NCBI RefSeq assembly: GCF_005887555.1
Contig: NZ_VCIA01000001.1
Span: forward strand, 1,488,001 to 1,552,000
Length of the DNA: 64,000 nt
Direction: 5' to 3'
From: Lentibacillus cibarius
Lineage (GTDB): Bacteria; Bacillota; Bacilli; Bacillales; Amphibacillaceae
The notes beneath the pieces were generated by a model. The model made no database searches. It worked only from the letters and a program-made list of their open reading frames with translations, and had not been told where the DNA came from. Of this stretch, positions 25,276 to 35,260 are shown piece after piece. Position 1 is the first letter of the stretch. Each line of letters begins with the position of its first letter. The position numbers and the translations under genes are program-made.

Positions 25276-26390
25276 CACCTTGACCACAATCTTTTAATAA
25301 TTTCTACAATCCTCTTCAATTCTTTGTCTGTCATTTTCGTATCAGATGGAAGGCAAACACCGTTCTCAAACAACTCTTCCGATACGCCTTCACCAATAAA
25401 GTCATACTTCTCAAAAAAAGGTTGCAAATGGAGTGGCTTCCAAACAGGTCTTGATTCAATGTTTTCATGTTCAAGTGCTTCTATTACATCAATCGGTCTA
25501 ACCCGGCCATTCAAAGTTAGCGAACTAAGCCAACGATTAGGTTCATCCCAATCGTTAGAAGGCATGAATTGAACACCATCTAATCCACCTAACTCTTTTT
25601 GGTAATAGTCAAATATATACCGCTTTTTCTCAACTCTTTGATCAAGCACCTTAAGCTGACCTCTACCAATACCAGCGACCACATTGCTCATTCTGTAATT
25701 ATAACCTAGTTCACTATGCTGATAATGCCTTGCTTGATCCCGTGATTGTGTCGCCCAAAATCTTGCTTTTGAAATACGTTCTTCTTTATTGGAAGTGAGT
25801 GCTCCTCCACCGGATGTCGTAATGATCTTATTTCCATTAAAGGAAAAGATGCCATAGTCACCAAACGTTCCTGTGTGTTGACCTTTATAATAAGTACCTA
25901 AAGACTCAGCAGCATCTTCTATTAAAGTAACATCATGCTTATTACAAATATTGACGATTTCATCCATATCAGCAGATAGCCCATACAAATGAACAACAAT
26001 AATTGCTTTTACCTCAGGATATTTTTCAAAAGCTTCTTCTAAGGCTTCCGGAGACATATTCCAAGTTTCTTTATTACTGTCTATAAAAACTGGAATCGCA
26101 TTTTGATAAATGATTGGATTCGCCGTTGCAGAGAATGTTAGCGTCGGACAAAAAACAATATCTTCTTCGCCAACACCGATCGCTTTTAATGCCAGATGAA
26201 TTGCTGCTGTCCCGGAACTTAATGCCGCTGCATGTTTACTGCCTACCTTAAGTGCTAGCTCGTTTTCAAACTCATTAACATTCTTACCTAATGGAGCAAT
26301 CCAATTTGTATCAAATGCTTCTTTAACGTATTCTCTTTCATAGCCTTCATCACTCATATGTGGAGATGAAAGATAAATTTTTTCTCCCAC
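25275..26390 (-). CDS. DegT/DnrJ/EryC1/StrS-family sugar aminotransferase (PglE/EpsN-like)
   Basis: The 371-residue PLP enzyme has LSSGTAAIHLALKAIGVGEED, the aspartate block TLIEDAAESLG, and the PLP-binding lysine in FSFNGNKIITTSGGGAL. The blocks around ELGYNYRMSNVVAGIGRGQL are typical of UDP-4-keto-6-deoxy-GlcNAc 4-aminotransferases. With the CapD-like dehydratase at 29827-31653 it should make UDP-4-amino-4,6-dideoxy-GlcNAc, the precursor of a bacillosamine-type sugar. No acetyltransferase gene is visible next to it. Confidence 0.85.
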   Translation of the reverse strand: MGEKIYLSSPHMSDEGYEREYVKEAFDTNWIAPLGKNVNEFENELALKVGSKHAAALSSGTAAIHLALKAIGVGEEDIVFCPTLTFSATANPIIYQNAIPVFIDSNKETWNMSPEALEEAFEKYPEVKAIIVVHLYGLSADMDEIVNICNKHDVTLIEDAAESLGTYYKGQHTGTFGDYGIFSFNGNKIITTSGGGALTSNKEERISKARFWATQSRDQARHYQHSELGYNYRMSNVVAGIGRGQLKVLDQRVEKKRYIFDYYQKELGGLDGVQFMPSNDWDEPNRWLSSLTLNGRVRPIDVIEALEHENIESRPVWKPLHLQPFFEKYDFIGEGVSEELFENGVCLPSDTKMTDKELKRIVEIIKRLWSR

Positions 26391-26506
26391 TCTATAAGAC
26401 GCCCTTTCTTTGTACGCTGTTTTAGTAACATGTTAGTTGCTTAGTACTTCATTGGAATTAATCTCTTTTTCCAACAAACTACTAACCTACTAAATCAAAT
26501 GATATG

Positions 26507-26544
26507 GCCGAAACCTCCATTAATAGTTCAGGAGGTTTATCGGC
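26507..26544. terminator. Terminator-like hairpin below ugd
   Basis: GCCGAAACCTCC (26507-26518) pairs with GGAGGTTTATCGGC (26531-26544), with two extra bases in one arm. The T-rich flank (TTTTATTTTAT) is on the rightward side. Leftward the flank is weaker, so ugd may be only partly terminated before the aminotransferase operon. Confidence 0.5.
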
Positions 26545-26569
26545 TTTTATTTTATGTTTATAATCCAGA

Positions 26570-27901
26570 TTAACCCTGCAATATCACGTTGCCTTCTTTG
26601 GTCTTCTCTAATGGCCTTCCAACTGAGTGATATTCAATGCCAGCTTCTTTCATCTCATCCAATCCAAAACAATTTCGGCCATCAATTACTAAAGGATATG
26701 TCATTGATCTAAATACTTCCAAGTCAACATGCTTCACGTCATCCCACTCGGTTACAATCAACGTTGCATCACTATCTTCGACTGCTGCATCCACACTATC
26801 AGCATAGAACATACCATCACTCAGGACTGTTTTGGCATTATCCATTGCAATCGGATCATAGCCGACGACTTCAGCACCCTGCTCAATAAGTTTTTCCGTT
26901 AGTACAATAGAAGCAGCCTCTCGCATATCATCTGTATTCGGTTTAAAGGCTAATCCGAGCACCGCAATTCGCTTACCTTTCAATGAGGTGAATCGCTCGT
27001 ATAATTTATCTAATAATAAGGCCTGCTGTTTCTGATTGACTTTCACAACACCTTTTAGCAGTTCAAAATCATAATCAACGTTACCGGCAATCTGAATGAG
27101 TGCTTTGGTATCTTTAGGGAAGCAGGAGCCACCATAACCGATGCCGGCATTCAAGAATTTATCGCCGATACGTTTATCCATACCCATTCCTTTGGCAACA
27201 TCGTCCACATTCGCGTTGACACGATCACAGATATTCGCTATTTCATTGATAAAGCTTATTTTTGTGGCCAGGAAAGCATTTGAAGCATATTTAATCATTT
27301 CTGCACTTCTGACATCTGTCTTATATATTGGAACACCAAAGGGCTCGTTAATGTCTTCAATAATTTTTGCTGCAGCGTCACTATCGGAACCAATGACGAT
27401 ACGATCGCCATTGAATGAATCATGAATGGCTGATCCTTCTTTTAGAAATTCCGGGTTTGATACAACGTCAATGTTGACGTCTTTAGACAAATTATTAGTT
27501 ATGACATCCCTGATTTTATCATTTGTACCAACTGGAACGGTGCTTTTTGTCACAACAACTGTATCTTTTTGGACATGTCCTGCAATGTCAAATGCTACCT
27601 GTTTAACAAATGATAAGTCGGCCGTGCCATCTTCCATCTCCGGTGTCCCAACCGCAATATAGGTAACATCGGTATTATTAAGTCCGGTTGTATAATCCGT
27701 TGTAAAGTGCAAGCGACTTTCCTCGATGTTATTCGTCATCATTTCAGACAGGCCAGGTTCATAGATGGGTGAAATGCCCTGTTTCATCTGCTCGACTTTC
27801 GTCTCATCTATATCTATACATGTTACATAATGGCCTATTTCAGACAGACTGACGCCGGTAACTAATCCGACATAACCAGTACCAACAACAGAAATATTCA
27901 T
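26570..27901 (-). CDS. ugd: UDP-glucose 6-dehydrogenase
   Basis: The 443-residue enzyme opens with NISVVGTGYVGLVTGVSLSE, an NAD-binding loop. The active-site cysteine is in GIGYGGSCFPKDTKAL, and the catalytic-lysine block is NPEFLKEGSAIHD and SNAFLATKISFINE. It oxidises UDP-glucose twice to UDP-glucuronate, feeding the UDP-glucuronate 4-epimerase at 13801-14829. The start lies 18 bases after galU, consistent with one transcript for making and oxidising UDP-glucose. Confidence 0.93.
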   Translation of the reverse strand: MNISVVGTGYVGLVTGVSLSEIGHYVTCIDIDETKVEQMKQGISPIYEPGLSEMMTNNIEESRLHFTTDYTTGLNNTDVTYIAVGTPEMEDGTADLSFVKQVAFDIAGHVQKDTVVVTKSTVPVGTNDKIRDVITNNLSKDVNIDVVSNPEFLKEGSAIHDSFNGDRIVIGSDSDAAAKIIEDINEPFGVPIYKTDVRSAEMIKYASNAFLATKISFINEIANICDRVNANVDDVAKGMGMDKRIGDKFLNAGIGYGGSCFPKDTKALIQIAGNVDYDFELLKGVVKVNQKQQALLLDKLYERFTSLKGKRIAVLGLAFKPNTDDMREAASIVLTEKLIEQGAEVVGYDPIAMDNAKTVLSDGMFYADSVDAAVEDSDATLIVTEWDDVKHVDLEVFRSMTYPLVIDGRNCFGLDEMKEAGIEYHSVGRPLEKTKEGNVILQG

Positions 27902-27919
27902 GTTATACCACCTGCCTTG

Positions 27920-28798
27920 TTATATGTTTGCTTTTTCCGTTAATAAGTCTTTCATCATTTGTTCAACATCGTCACTATACGCTTCGTTTTGCAGTGCAAA
28001 TTCCAGGTTTGTCCGTATGAAACCTAATTTCTCACCAACATCATAGCGCTTACCCTCGAAATCATAGGCATAGACCTGTTGTAACGCATTAATTTTTTGA
28101 ATGGCATCGGTCAGCTGAATTTCACCGCCGGCACCTAATTCCTGCTTATCCAAATAGGTGAAAATCTCAGGGGTCAACACATAACGACCCATAATCGCCA
28201 AGTTAGAAGGGGCATTGCCCTGTTGTGGCTTTTCGACAAAGTTATTCACCTGATACCGGCGGCCTTCCACTGTATTCGGATCAACAATGCCATAACGGTG
28301 TGTCTGTTCAAATGGTACTTGCTGAACACCGACGACAGAACTCTCGGTATCTTCATATTGCTGAATAAGCTGTCTGAGTCCTGGTGTCTCAGCTTGAACA
28401 ATATCATCACCTAACAGAACGGCAAATGGCTCATCACCAATGAACTTACGTGCACACCAGACGGCGTGGCCCAGTCCTTTCGGATCCTTTTGCCGTATAT
28501 AGTGGATATCGACATTTGAAGCGTAGTTCACTTTCTCAAGCATGTCGAACTTTTCTTTTTTCATCAGGTTATCTTCTAATTCAAAATTGTGATCGAAATG
28601 GTCCTCAATCGCACGCTTACCTTTACCGGTCACAATAATGATATCTTCAATTCCGGATTCAATGGCTTCTTCAACGATGTATTGAATGGTTGGTTTATCA
28701 ACGATTGGCAGCATTTCTTTCGGCATTGCCTTGGTTACCGGCAGAAACCGGGTTCCAAGACCTGCTGCTGGAATGATAGCTTTTTTGACTGTTTGCAT
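27920..28798 (-). CDS. galU: UTP-glucose-1-phosphate uridylyltransferase (copy 1)
   Basis: The 292-residue protein begins [20 protein letters not shown], the nucleotidyl-transfer loop of GalU, and has the substrate lysine in [20 protein letters not shown]. Further blocks are [15 protein letters not shown] and [10 protein letters not shown]. It makes UDP-glucose for Ugd and for glycolipids. A second, closely similar galU lies at 59576-60463, so this copy is probably dedicated to polysaccharide supply. Confidence 0.93.
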   Translation of the reverse strand: MQTVKKAIIPAAGLGTRFLPVTKAMPKEMLPIVDKPTIQYIVEEAIESGIEDIIIVTGKGKRAIEDHFDHNFELEDNLMKKEKFDMLEKVNYASNVDIHYIRQKDPKGLGHAVWCARKFIGDEPFAVLLGDDIVQAETPGLRQLIQQYEDTESSVVGVQQVPFEQTHRYGIVDPNTVEGRRYQVNNFVEKPQQGNAPSNLAIMGRYVLTPEIFTYLDKQELGAGGEIQLTDAIQKINALQQVYAYDFEGKRYDVGEKLGFIRTNLEFALQNEAYSDDVEQMMKDLLTEKANI

Positions 28799-28842
28799 CC
28801 AATTACCTCATTTCTATATATCTTTTACTTCATAATGAGCCA

Positions 28843-29802
28843 TTAATGTGATTTATTCGCTTCTTCATCCTTCATATATTCTCTCAGGAACACAACACCG
28901 ACACCGATCATTAATCCCAGTACAACCGAGATTGCTAGATTCAGCAATTTACTCGGGGCGATAGGTGCTTCTGGTACGAATGTATCCGATACAACATCCA
29001 TGCTAAGATCCATGATGTTCATTGTGCTGACACTGCTTATGTCGTCGTGTTTGCTGTTGTAGAAGTTATAGAGTTCTGTCAGATTCGCGATATTTTCATT
29101 GATTTTTTCATACTCGATTTTAGTCTGCTTATCGAGGCTCTGGATGTCGTTCAGTAATGCTTCACTCATTTCAAAGACATATTGGCCGTCGGAATTTGTG
29201 TTCTGCTGAAATTGAATTAAGGCTGGGATACCATCATCTGCGCCCATCTCATTGAATTCCTGTACAGCAGTGGTTATTTTCTCGTCTTCCTCTGTCATCT
29301 TTTGCTGGTATTCTTCTTCAAGTGATGTTAAGCGTGTTTGAATTTTGTCGCCGATAGCTGCTTTTGTTGTGGACACAGCACTATCAATGATGGATGCGAT
29401 TTTTTCTCTGTCAGTGCCTTCCATGGAAATCGTTATGATTGAACTGGTGTTTTCGCTGTCTGATGGCAGCTCAATTTGTAAGCCTGATTGGAGACTGCTG
29501 ACAGTTGTATCCAAATTATTTTCCTCAATAACGTCTGACAAGACATCAGGAGAGGTCATGGTTTGTTGAAATAATTCTGGCTTGGTCATCTCATCTATGT
29601 AGGGCTGGATACTCTCAGGTACAGTCGCTACTTTATGGATGGTTACTTCCGATTTCCCCTTATAGACAGGGTCAGCGATGACGAAGCTGTATAGTGAACT
29701 AATTAATAGCGCAATAATCGTGATAACTGCTACAATCCATTTGCCTTGCCATAGTGTATTTATAATTTCTTTCAAGCTGATTTCCTCTTCCACTGAACTC
29801 AC
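28843..29802 (-). CDS. Wzz-like polysaccharide chain-length regulator
   Basis: The 319-residue protein has a Wzz N-terminal domain (EEISLKEIINTLWQGKW), a first membrane helix (IVAVITIIALLISSLYSFVI) and a long extracytoplasmic coiled region. A second membrane helix lies near the C-terminus (LNLAISVVLGLMIGVGVVFL). The P-x2-P-x4-P-like motif (VPEAPIAPSKL) precedes helix two. It should set polymer length together with a Wzy polymerase. No tyrosine-kinase or phosphatase partner gene is visible in the cluster. Confidence 0.85.
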   Translation of the reverse strand: MSSVEEEISLKEIINTLWQGKWIVAVITIIALLISSLYSFVIADPVYKGKSEVTIHKVATVPESIQPYIDEMTKPELFQQTMTSPDVLSDVIEENNLDTTVSSLQSGLQIELPSDSENTSSIITISMEGTDREKIASIIDSAVSTTKAAIGDKIQTRLTSLEEEYQQKMTEEDEKITTAVQEFNEMGADDGIPALIQFQQNTNSDGQYVFEMSEALLNDIQSLDKQTKIEYEKINENIANLTELYNFYNSKHDDISSVSTMNIMDLSMDVVSDTFVPEAPIAPSKLLNLAISVVLGLMIGVGVVFLREYMKDEEANKSH

Positions 29803-29826
29803 CCCGTGTTTTCTCTATGATTTTGT

Positions 29827-31653
29827 TTAACTGCCTATCGTTTCGATTGTTTTATGGGTACTTGCTGCTTCTAATAATCTATCTCTTAACGCATCATCAG
29901 AGAGGTCGTTAAGTTGTTGGGTGATACGGTTAACCGTTGTGATGTCAACTTCATTTGTTTTGCCGATATAAATCTTTTCAAATACTTGCTCAGGATAAAC
30001 TTCATCCTCACCAAGCATTTCTTCAAACATCTTCTCACCCGGACGGATGCCACTAAACTGAATCGCGATATCATCTTCGGAATACCCGGACAGATAGATC
30101 AGGTTCTTGGCCAGGTCAACAATTTTCACTGGATCTCCCATATCCAGGACAAAAATCTCGCCGCCTCTGGCTAATACGCCTGCCTGGATAACAAGGCGTG
30201 ATGCTTCCGGGATGGTCATGAAGTAGCGTGTCATCTCCGGATCGGTGACAGTTATCGGGCCACCCTGTTCGATTTGGCGTTTGAATAATGGAATCACACT
30301 GCCGCGGCTGCCAAGAACATTGCCAAAGCGGACAGCTACAAATTTGGTGCTGCTTTGCGTGCCTAAGTTCTGAACGACCATTTCAGCAGCACGTTTCGTC
30401 GCTCCCATGATATTGGTTGGATTGACTGCCTTGTCAGACGACACGAGGACAAACGTATTCACGCCAAATGAATCGGCTGCCTCAGCCACATTCCGTGTCC
30501 CGATGACATTGTTCTTCACAGCCTCGTGCGGGTTATATTCCATTAAAGGGACGTGTTTATGAGCCGCTGCATGATAGATGATCGTTGGTCGATATGTCTC
30601 AACGATCTCGAACATCCGCTTACGGTCTTGCACATCGCCAATAACTGGTATGATCTCGACATCATTGGCAGGGTTATTTTGCTTAAATTCCATTTCGATT
30701 GTATAAATGCTGAATTCGCCGTGACCGACGAGAATCAGTCTGCTTGGATTAAACCGGATTAACTGCCGGCATATTTCTGAACCGATCGACCCCCCTGCTC
30801 CGGTGACCATCATCGTATTGTCTGTCACATAATCGGATATGGTGTTCATATCCATCTCAACAGGGTTACGTCCCAAGAGATCCTCGACTTCAACATTTTT
30901 CAGGCTGCTGACAGACACCTTACCGGTCATGATGTCCTCAATTTTGGGAATCATTTGTACCTTGGCATTGGCTTTATGGCATTCCCTGACAAGATCATTC
31001 AAAGCGCCATTGGTCAATGACGGAATTGCAATCACAATATGATCAATCGCATGATTATCAACAATCGCTGTGATATCTTGTGCTTTCCCTAGCACAGGAA
31101 TGCCATAAATTTGCATTCTCTGTTTTGCCGAGTCATCATCAACGAATGCAACAGGCAATAACTCACTACTGCCGGGATTATGTTTTAATTGGCGGACAAT
31201 CATGCTGCCTGCCGCACCGGCGCCAACGATGAGCGTGCGTTTTTTGTTTTTGCCTGATGTTATGTACCGGTCACGGAATATGCGCCAGATAAACCGGGAA
31301 CCACCGATTAATATAATATGTAGCATCCATGTGACAACGAGTGCGCGCCGGAAAATCGTGAAATCATTAACAATATATTGAACGGCACCAGCTGCTAAAA
31401 CCGACAGCGTCACCGCCTTAACAATCGCCATTAACTCACCAACACTGGCATAGGACCAGACTTTGTTATATAGCTTATAGAGTGACGCGAACAGGTGATG
31501 AAAAAGTAATAGCGCCACGGCACTTATGAACAATGGTTCTGTATCGACGATGTCCATGTTCGGATAGACGATCCAGGCTGCTGCGAAAATGGCAGCACTT
31601 ACGATAATAGAGTCTAATGCGATTAATAGGGTTAATCGCGTTCGGAAGGTCAT
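29827..31653 (-). CDS. Membrane UDP-GlcNAc 4,6-dehydratase (CapD/EpsC/PglF family)
   Basis: The start at 31653 (MTFRTRLTLLIALDS) follows GGAGG; the frame could extend 47 codons upstream, but nothing supports that. The 608-residue product has four N-terminal membrane helices and a first nucleotide-binding fold (LIVGAGAAGSMIVRQL). The SDR catalytic domain has MVTGAGGSIGSEICRQL and SSDKAVNPTNIMGATKRAAE. It converts UDP-GlcNAc to UDP-4-keto-6-deoxy-GlcNAc for the DegT aminotransferase. It is the first step of the primer-sugar pathway in this cluster. Confidence 0.9.
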   Translation of the reverse strand: MTFRTRLTLLIALDSIIVSAAIFAAAWIVYPNMDIVDTEPLFISAVALLLFHHLFASLYKLYNKVWSYASVGELMAIVKAVTLSVLAAGAVQYIVNDFTIFRRALVVTWMLHIILIGGSRFIWRIFRDRYITSGKNKKRTLIVGAGAAGSMIVRQLKHNPGSSELLPVAFVDDDSAKQRMQIYGIPVLGKAQDITAIVDNHAIDHIVIAIPSLTNGALNDLVRECHKANAKVQMIPKIEDIMTGKVSVSSLKNVEVEDLLGRNPVEMDMNTISDYVTDNTMMVTGAGGSIGSEICRQLIRFNPSRLILVGHGEFSIYTIEMEFKQNNPANDVEIIPVIGDVQDRKRMFEIVETYRPTIIYHAAAHKHVPLMEYNPHEAVKNNVIGTRNVAEAADSFGVNTFVLVSSDKAVNPTNIMGATKRAAEMVVQNLGTQSSTKFVAVRFGNVLGSRGSVIPLFKRQIEQGGPITVTDPEMTRYFMTIPEASRLVIQAGVLARGGEIFVLDMGDPVKIVDLAKNLIYLSGYSEDDIAIQFSGIRPGEKMFEEMLGEDEVYPEQVFEKIYIGKTNEVDITTVNRITQQLNDLSDDALRDRLLEAASTHKTIETIGS

Positions 31654-31864
31654 ATTGGTAATCCTCCTTTCGTTCGACATATTCCCCGGGAAATACGTGA
31701 TAAAATCTTTAAAATTATTTGGTATAAATTCAAACTTCAAGCGTTTTCTACAAATTTCGCCATAATGGTAATAATTGAACCATGATTTTCCCATGTATTA
31801 GTTTAAACCTCTCCCCGTATATGTGCAACAGGTCCGCAATGGAAAATTCATGAAAATACCATTG

Positions 31865-31909
31865 TTAGCGAATCGGGCGTCTTGCTGTACGGACCCCCGA
31901 TTCTGCTAA
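31865..31909 (-). terminator. Hairpin after the TPR-containing Wzy-like gene
   Basis: TTAGCGAATCGGG (31865-31877) pairs with CCCGATTCTGCTAA (31896-31909) with one bulged base. It lies directly after the stop of the upstream gene. The leftward flank is not a strong T run, so it may attenuate rather than fully stop transcription into the CapD-like gene. Confidence 0.5.
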
Positions 31910-31910
31910 C

Positions 31911-34175
31911 TTAGTAAATTGCCTGTTCATAGGCTTGTATATAGCTTTGAAGCGTGTTCTGTTTATCTTTGTACTCAGCCAGTTTCGCCTCGTATTTGTC
32001 AGATTTGCCCATACGCTCAAGGCTCAACAGCTGCATGGCTGCCACTCTCATCTGTAATTCTTCGTCACCGGAAATTGTTTTCAGTAATTCAATTGCTTTT
32101 TGATCATTTTCTAAGATGACGTAGGACTGAGCTGCCAGGAACAGATCGCTGCTATTCATGTTCAGTGTTTTATAATTACCTTTACGGTTGTTTTTATAAT
32201 ACGTGAACCGGTCTTCATACTGCTCGTAATAGCCAGTTGACATCTCAGCATATTCTGTTGCCTGTTCCGGCGCGTTTTGTTGTGCCATTTGAACCGCTTC
32301 GCCGGAAGTCAGTCTGATCATCCGTTCATACGTTGACACATTAAACCTGTCGAGTTCAATTGAGCGCTCATAATAGTCCAATGCTTCCTCAACTTCGCCG
32401 AATGATGCATGCGCATTACCAGCCTGAGCGATTGCCTGCGGGTTGTATGGTTCTGTATCCAATATACGTTCGCCCAAATCCATCACAGCCTGCTGTTTAT
32501 TCAGACCGACATTAATCGACGCCAATTGCACCATATAGTCGGTATTATACGGATTATACGCCAAGGCCTGTTCATAAATGGCAGCTGTATCTTCACGTGA
32601 GAGATTTTGCTGCTGTTCGGCATCCTCGACGGTTTGATCAGCCAAATAGAAGCGACCCGCATAGATAGTTGAAACTAATACCATCGCAAGCACCGGTATG
32701 CTGATGAGCCACTTTCTGTATGACGTGATTTTTTGGACCCATTTCATACGAATGTCGGGCGCCTCTTTCGGTTTCACACCGATGACAAGGAACCAGAGCA
32801 ACAGAAACCAGGTGGTCCCAAACGTTAAGTCGAAATCCACAGACGCATGCAACAACAGCATCACTGTTGCCGGTACAACAGCTGTCACCCATTTGGAAGC
32901 ACCTCTTCTCAACTGCTGACCTATGTTGAAATAAAAGTAAGCAAAGACAAGCACGAATACCGCAAATCCTAACAGCCCGACATGGAGCAGTTGTTCAAAC
33001 AAAACACTATGTACCTGATTACTGATATAAGGCTCACTCTGATATACGTGATACAGGTTTGTCCAGCCTTCACCGCCCCAGCCAACAATAGGTGATGATG
33101 CCATTAAATCGACTGAATCCTGATAAAAGGTAAAGCGTCGCTCATCAAAAATCGTCTCCGCTTCAATCGAATCTAAACGATTTTGAAACTGATCCGGCAG
33201 TTCCCCGTAGATCATACCCTCATTCAATAAATCGAGTAATAATCCCAGAGATACAACAAGCATTGCTACCGGTACTGCCCAGCGAAGTTTACGCTTTTGC
33301 AGCAATGGCTTATCAGTCAGTCGGTGCATGTATTTAACGGCGATAGCAGCCAGTGACATCATTGCAAGTGAACTGATGACTAAAGCTACCCAGAAGCCGT
33401 TCGATGCATCCTCCGACGCCCCGGCCATCTGCGTGTAGACGATTAACGATAACCCAAAAGCAGCACCCGTCAACACAATATATTTAAGCTGTTCCTTAAA
33501 CGTCAGCAGTATCAATCCAATAAACCAGGCCGCCGGAAGTAAAATCAGCGTTGCCCGTGAATAGGATAGAAACAACGTCGACGCATATAGAACCAGTGGC
33601 GCTGCATACACAATACTGACCCATAATTGCTGCTTATCCAGCCTGGCTAAAGCAGTCAGATTAAACAGGAGGAAAGCCATCCCCACTGCCGCATATGTAT
33701 TCGGGTATTGAAACACACTCGAAAAACGATTGCCTAGTATCGCATCTTTATAATCTACTAACCCGCTATACTGAAGAAACGGAAAAAGGATAATCATAAA
33801 TCCAATTACCTGCAGCATGTGCGGGACAGTCTTCTTAATTGATGGATTATAGTGTTGCAGATTCAACAGCATAAAGAAGAAGACAGCATATGTCGTGTAT
33901 CTGAACAACTGATTAAAGTTACCATTCACCGTCACCGCATTGATGAAAGCCAGAACATACATGAGCGGCAACAGAAAAATCACATAATCCAATATCCGAA
34001 ACGGTTCCTTAATAAAAATCAGGCGATAGCCCATATACAAGATAAATAGAATACCGAACACCACATGCCATATGTAAAAGGCCTCATCAAAAAACAGCCC
34101 CTGATAAAAGGCCGAAACAATAACAGAACCCGATATAATAATTAATAAAAACCAATGTATAACCTTATGAATCAA
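31911..34175 (-). CDS. O-antigen ligase/polymerase-like membrane protein with C-terminal TPR region
   Basis: The 754-residue protein has about 12 membrane helices in its first 500 residues. It includes the Wzy_C-type block SSPIVGWGGEGWTNLYHVYQ then VHSVLFEQLLHVGLLG. A last membrane helix (LISIPVLAMVLVSTIYAGRF) is followed by about 230 residues of TPR-like helices (NPQAIAQAGNAHASFGEVEE, ALDYYERSIELDRFN). It may polymerise or ligate glycans, with the TPR part outside the membrane binding partners. As the local Wzy is frameshifted, this gene could be the working polymerase of the cluster; that is inference. Confidence 0.75.
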   Translation of the reverse strand: MIHKVIHWFLLIIISGSVIVSAFYQGLFFDEAFYIWHVVFGILFILYMGYRLIFIKEPFRILDYVIFLLPLMYVLAFINAVTVNGNFNQLFRYTTYAVFFFMLLNLQHYNPSIKKTVPHMLQVIGFMIILFPFLQYSGLVDYKDAILGNRFSSVFQYPNTYAAVGMAFLLFNLTALARLDKQQLWVSIVYAAPLVLYASTLFLSYSRATLILLPAAWFIGLILLTFKEQLKYIVLTGAAFGLSLIVYTQMAGASEDASNGFWVALVISSLAMMSLAAIAVKYMHRLTDKPLLQKRKLRWAVPVAMLVVSLGLLLDLLNEGMIYGELPDQFQNRLDSIEAETIFDERRFTFYQDSVDLMASSPIVGWGGEGWTNLYHVYQSEPYISNQVHSVLFEQLLHVGLLGFAVFVLVFAYFYFNIGQQLRRGASKWVTAVVPATVMLLLHASVDFDLTFGTTWFLLLWFLVIGVKPKEAPDIRMKWVQKITSYRKWLISIPVLAMVLVSTIYAGRFYLADQTVEDAEQQQNLSREDTAAIYEQALAYNPYNTDYMVQLASINVGLNKQQAVMDLGERILDTEPYNPQAIAQAGNAHASFGEVEEALDYYERSIELDRFNVSTYERMIRLTSGEAVQMAQQNAPEQATEYAEMSTGYYEQYEDRFTYYKNNRKGNYKTLNMNSSDLFLAAQSYVILENDQKAIELLKTISGDEELQMRVAAMQLLSLERMGKSDKYEAKLAEYKDKQNTLQSYIQAYEQAIY

Positions 34176-34338
34176 TCAACTTCCCTCCAACCGAATACAA
34201 TCCTTGATGTTTAATTATAACATAGAACTATGTCGAATCATGAGGATGACGTAAAATAGTTTAAGGAAATTATCTCAGACAAAAAGAGGTTGGTTATCCT
34301 CAGAATTGGACAGAAAACATAGAAAGGAGAACCCTACC

Positions 34339-34602
34339 ATGTCTATACATATAACGGATAATGACTTCATGAATAAACTAAACGGTCTTGTACGTGATTT
34401 TGTCAAAAATCAACTTGAAACAATTATGGAGGAAGAAAGGGAGCAGTTCTTTAAGGTGGAACACCCTGAATTGGAACAAGTGAAAAACCGTTATTATACT
34501 CGGACGCTTGATACCAAGCACGGTCATATCGACGACCTTGCCTTTCCCCGGGACCGCAACGGTGAATTTCAGACCGAGTTGTTTTATGCCCTACCAGCGT
34601 AA
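34339..34602 (+). pseudogene. IS256-family transposase, 5' remnant
   Basis: After AAAGGAG, an ATG at 34339 opens 87 residues ending PRDRNGEFQTELFYALPA. The blocks EEEREQFFKVEHPEL, YYTRTLDTKHGHIDDL and PRDRNGEFQT are those of the N-terminal fifth of mutator-type IS256 transposases. The remaining 300 residues with the DDE motif are absent. This is a dead fragment at the boundary between the polysaccharide cluster and the surface-protein genes. Confidence 0.8.
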
Positions 34603-34684
34603 CCCGTAACTGGGTTGATTTCCATGTAGTAGTTTACCCATTTCCTGTAATGTGCGCAAGCTGTGGCATTAGTCATTTCCTCCT

Positions 34685-34816
34685 TCAATAACCCAAGTCA
34701 TTAGAACCTAATAAACGGCAAACATAAATAGTATCTCCATCCTCGTCCACGGTCACCACTCCTAAGTAGTCATCCCCTTCATCTTTAGAGCCGGCCTTCG
34801 AAAACCGTATTACTTC
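34685..34816 (-). pseudogene. Short gene remnant
   Basis: A leftward open stretch between two stops reads VIRFSKAGSKDEGDDYLGVV then TVDEDGDTIYVCRLLGSND. It has no start codon or ribosome site. The sequence looks protein-like and may be the 3' end of a lost gene beside the IS256 remnant. I do not recognise it. Confidence 0.25.
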
Positions 34817-34839
34817 CTATGTAGATGGCCTGTTTATGG

Positions 34840-35260
34840 AAAAATAGAAGTACATTATTCGGCAGTTTGAAAATACACAAACGCCATTATAAAAAAGCCT
34901 TACCAGTCGCCCGAAATTCTAGTAACCCCTGCATGGATCTTAGCCCCAATTGTGCTGAAGCTATTCCCTTTTATGATACTAAAATCTTATATATAAAGCA
35001 GATATAATCATGTTTATTGCATAACAGTCTGACGGACTGCCCAACCTTTCCTTCCTATATACAGGCTAGAGATTATGACGATTAGGAGACAGGTCTTAAT
35101 GAAAACCATATACGACTGTCGTAACCGTCGGCACCGTATTTTTAATATCCCATAAATGTACATAATTTCACAGCATTAATTGGGCTGTGACCTGCTCAAC
35201 ACAGCCTGTCCCATATTTTACGACGGTTACGACGGCTGATTAGAACTTTTTAGATATAGG
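34840..35260 (+). repeat. CGACGG-armed dispersed repeat, copy R4
   Basis: This copy, about 25 kb from R1-R3, is the best preserved. It has CCTGCATGG, AATTGTGCTGAAGCTATTCC, ATAATCATGTTTATTGCATA, GGACTGCCCAACC, a left arm CTGTCGTAACCGTCGG (35116-35131), CCTGTCCCATA, and a right arm ACGACGGTTACGACGG (35220-35235). The arms could pair over 14 of 15 bases around a loop of about 90 bases. It fills most of the gap 34603-35572. The rest contains GGGGACGGTTCTCATGC-type dispersed sequence (about 35348-35364, leftward) and no supportable gene. Confidence 0.65.

Noticed and set aside
29521..29545. Additional GTCTGAC box near 29533
   Set aside because: It lies inside the Wzz-like gene with no partner at 56 bp, so it is probably a chance match to the 63-bp repeat box.
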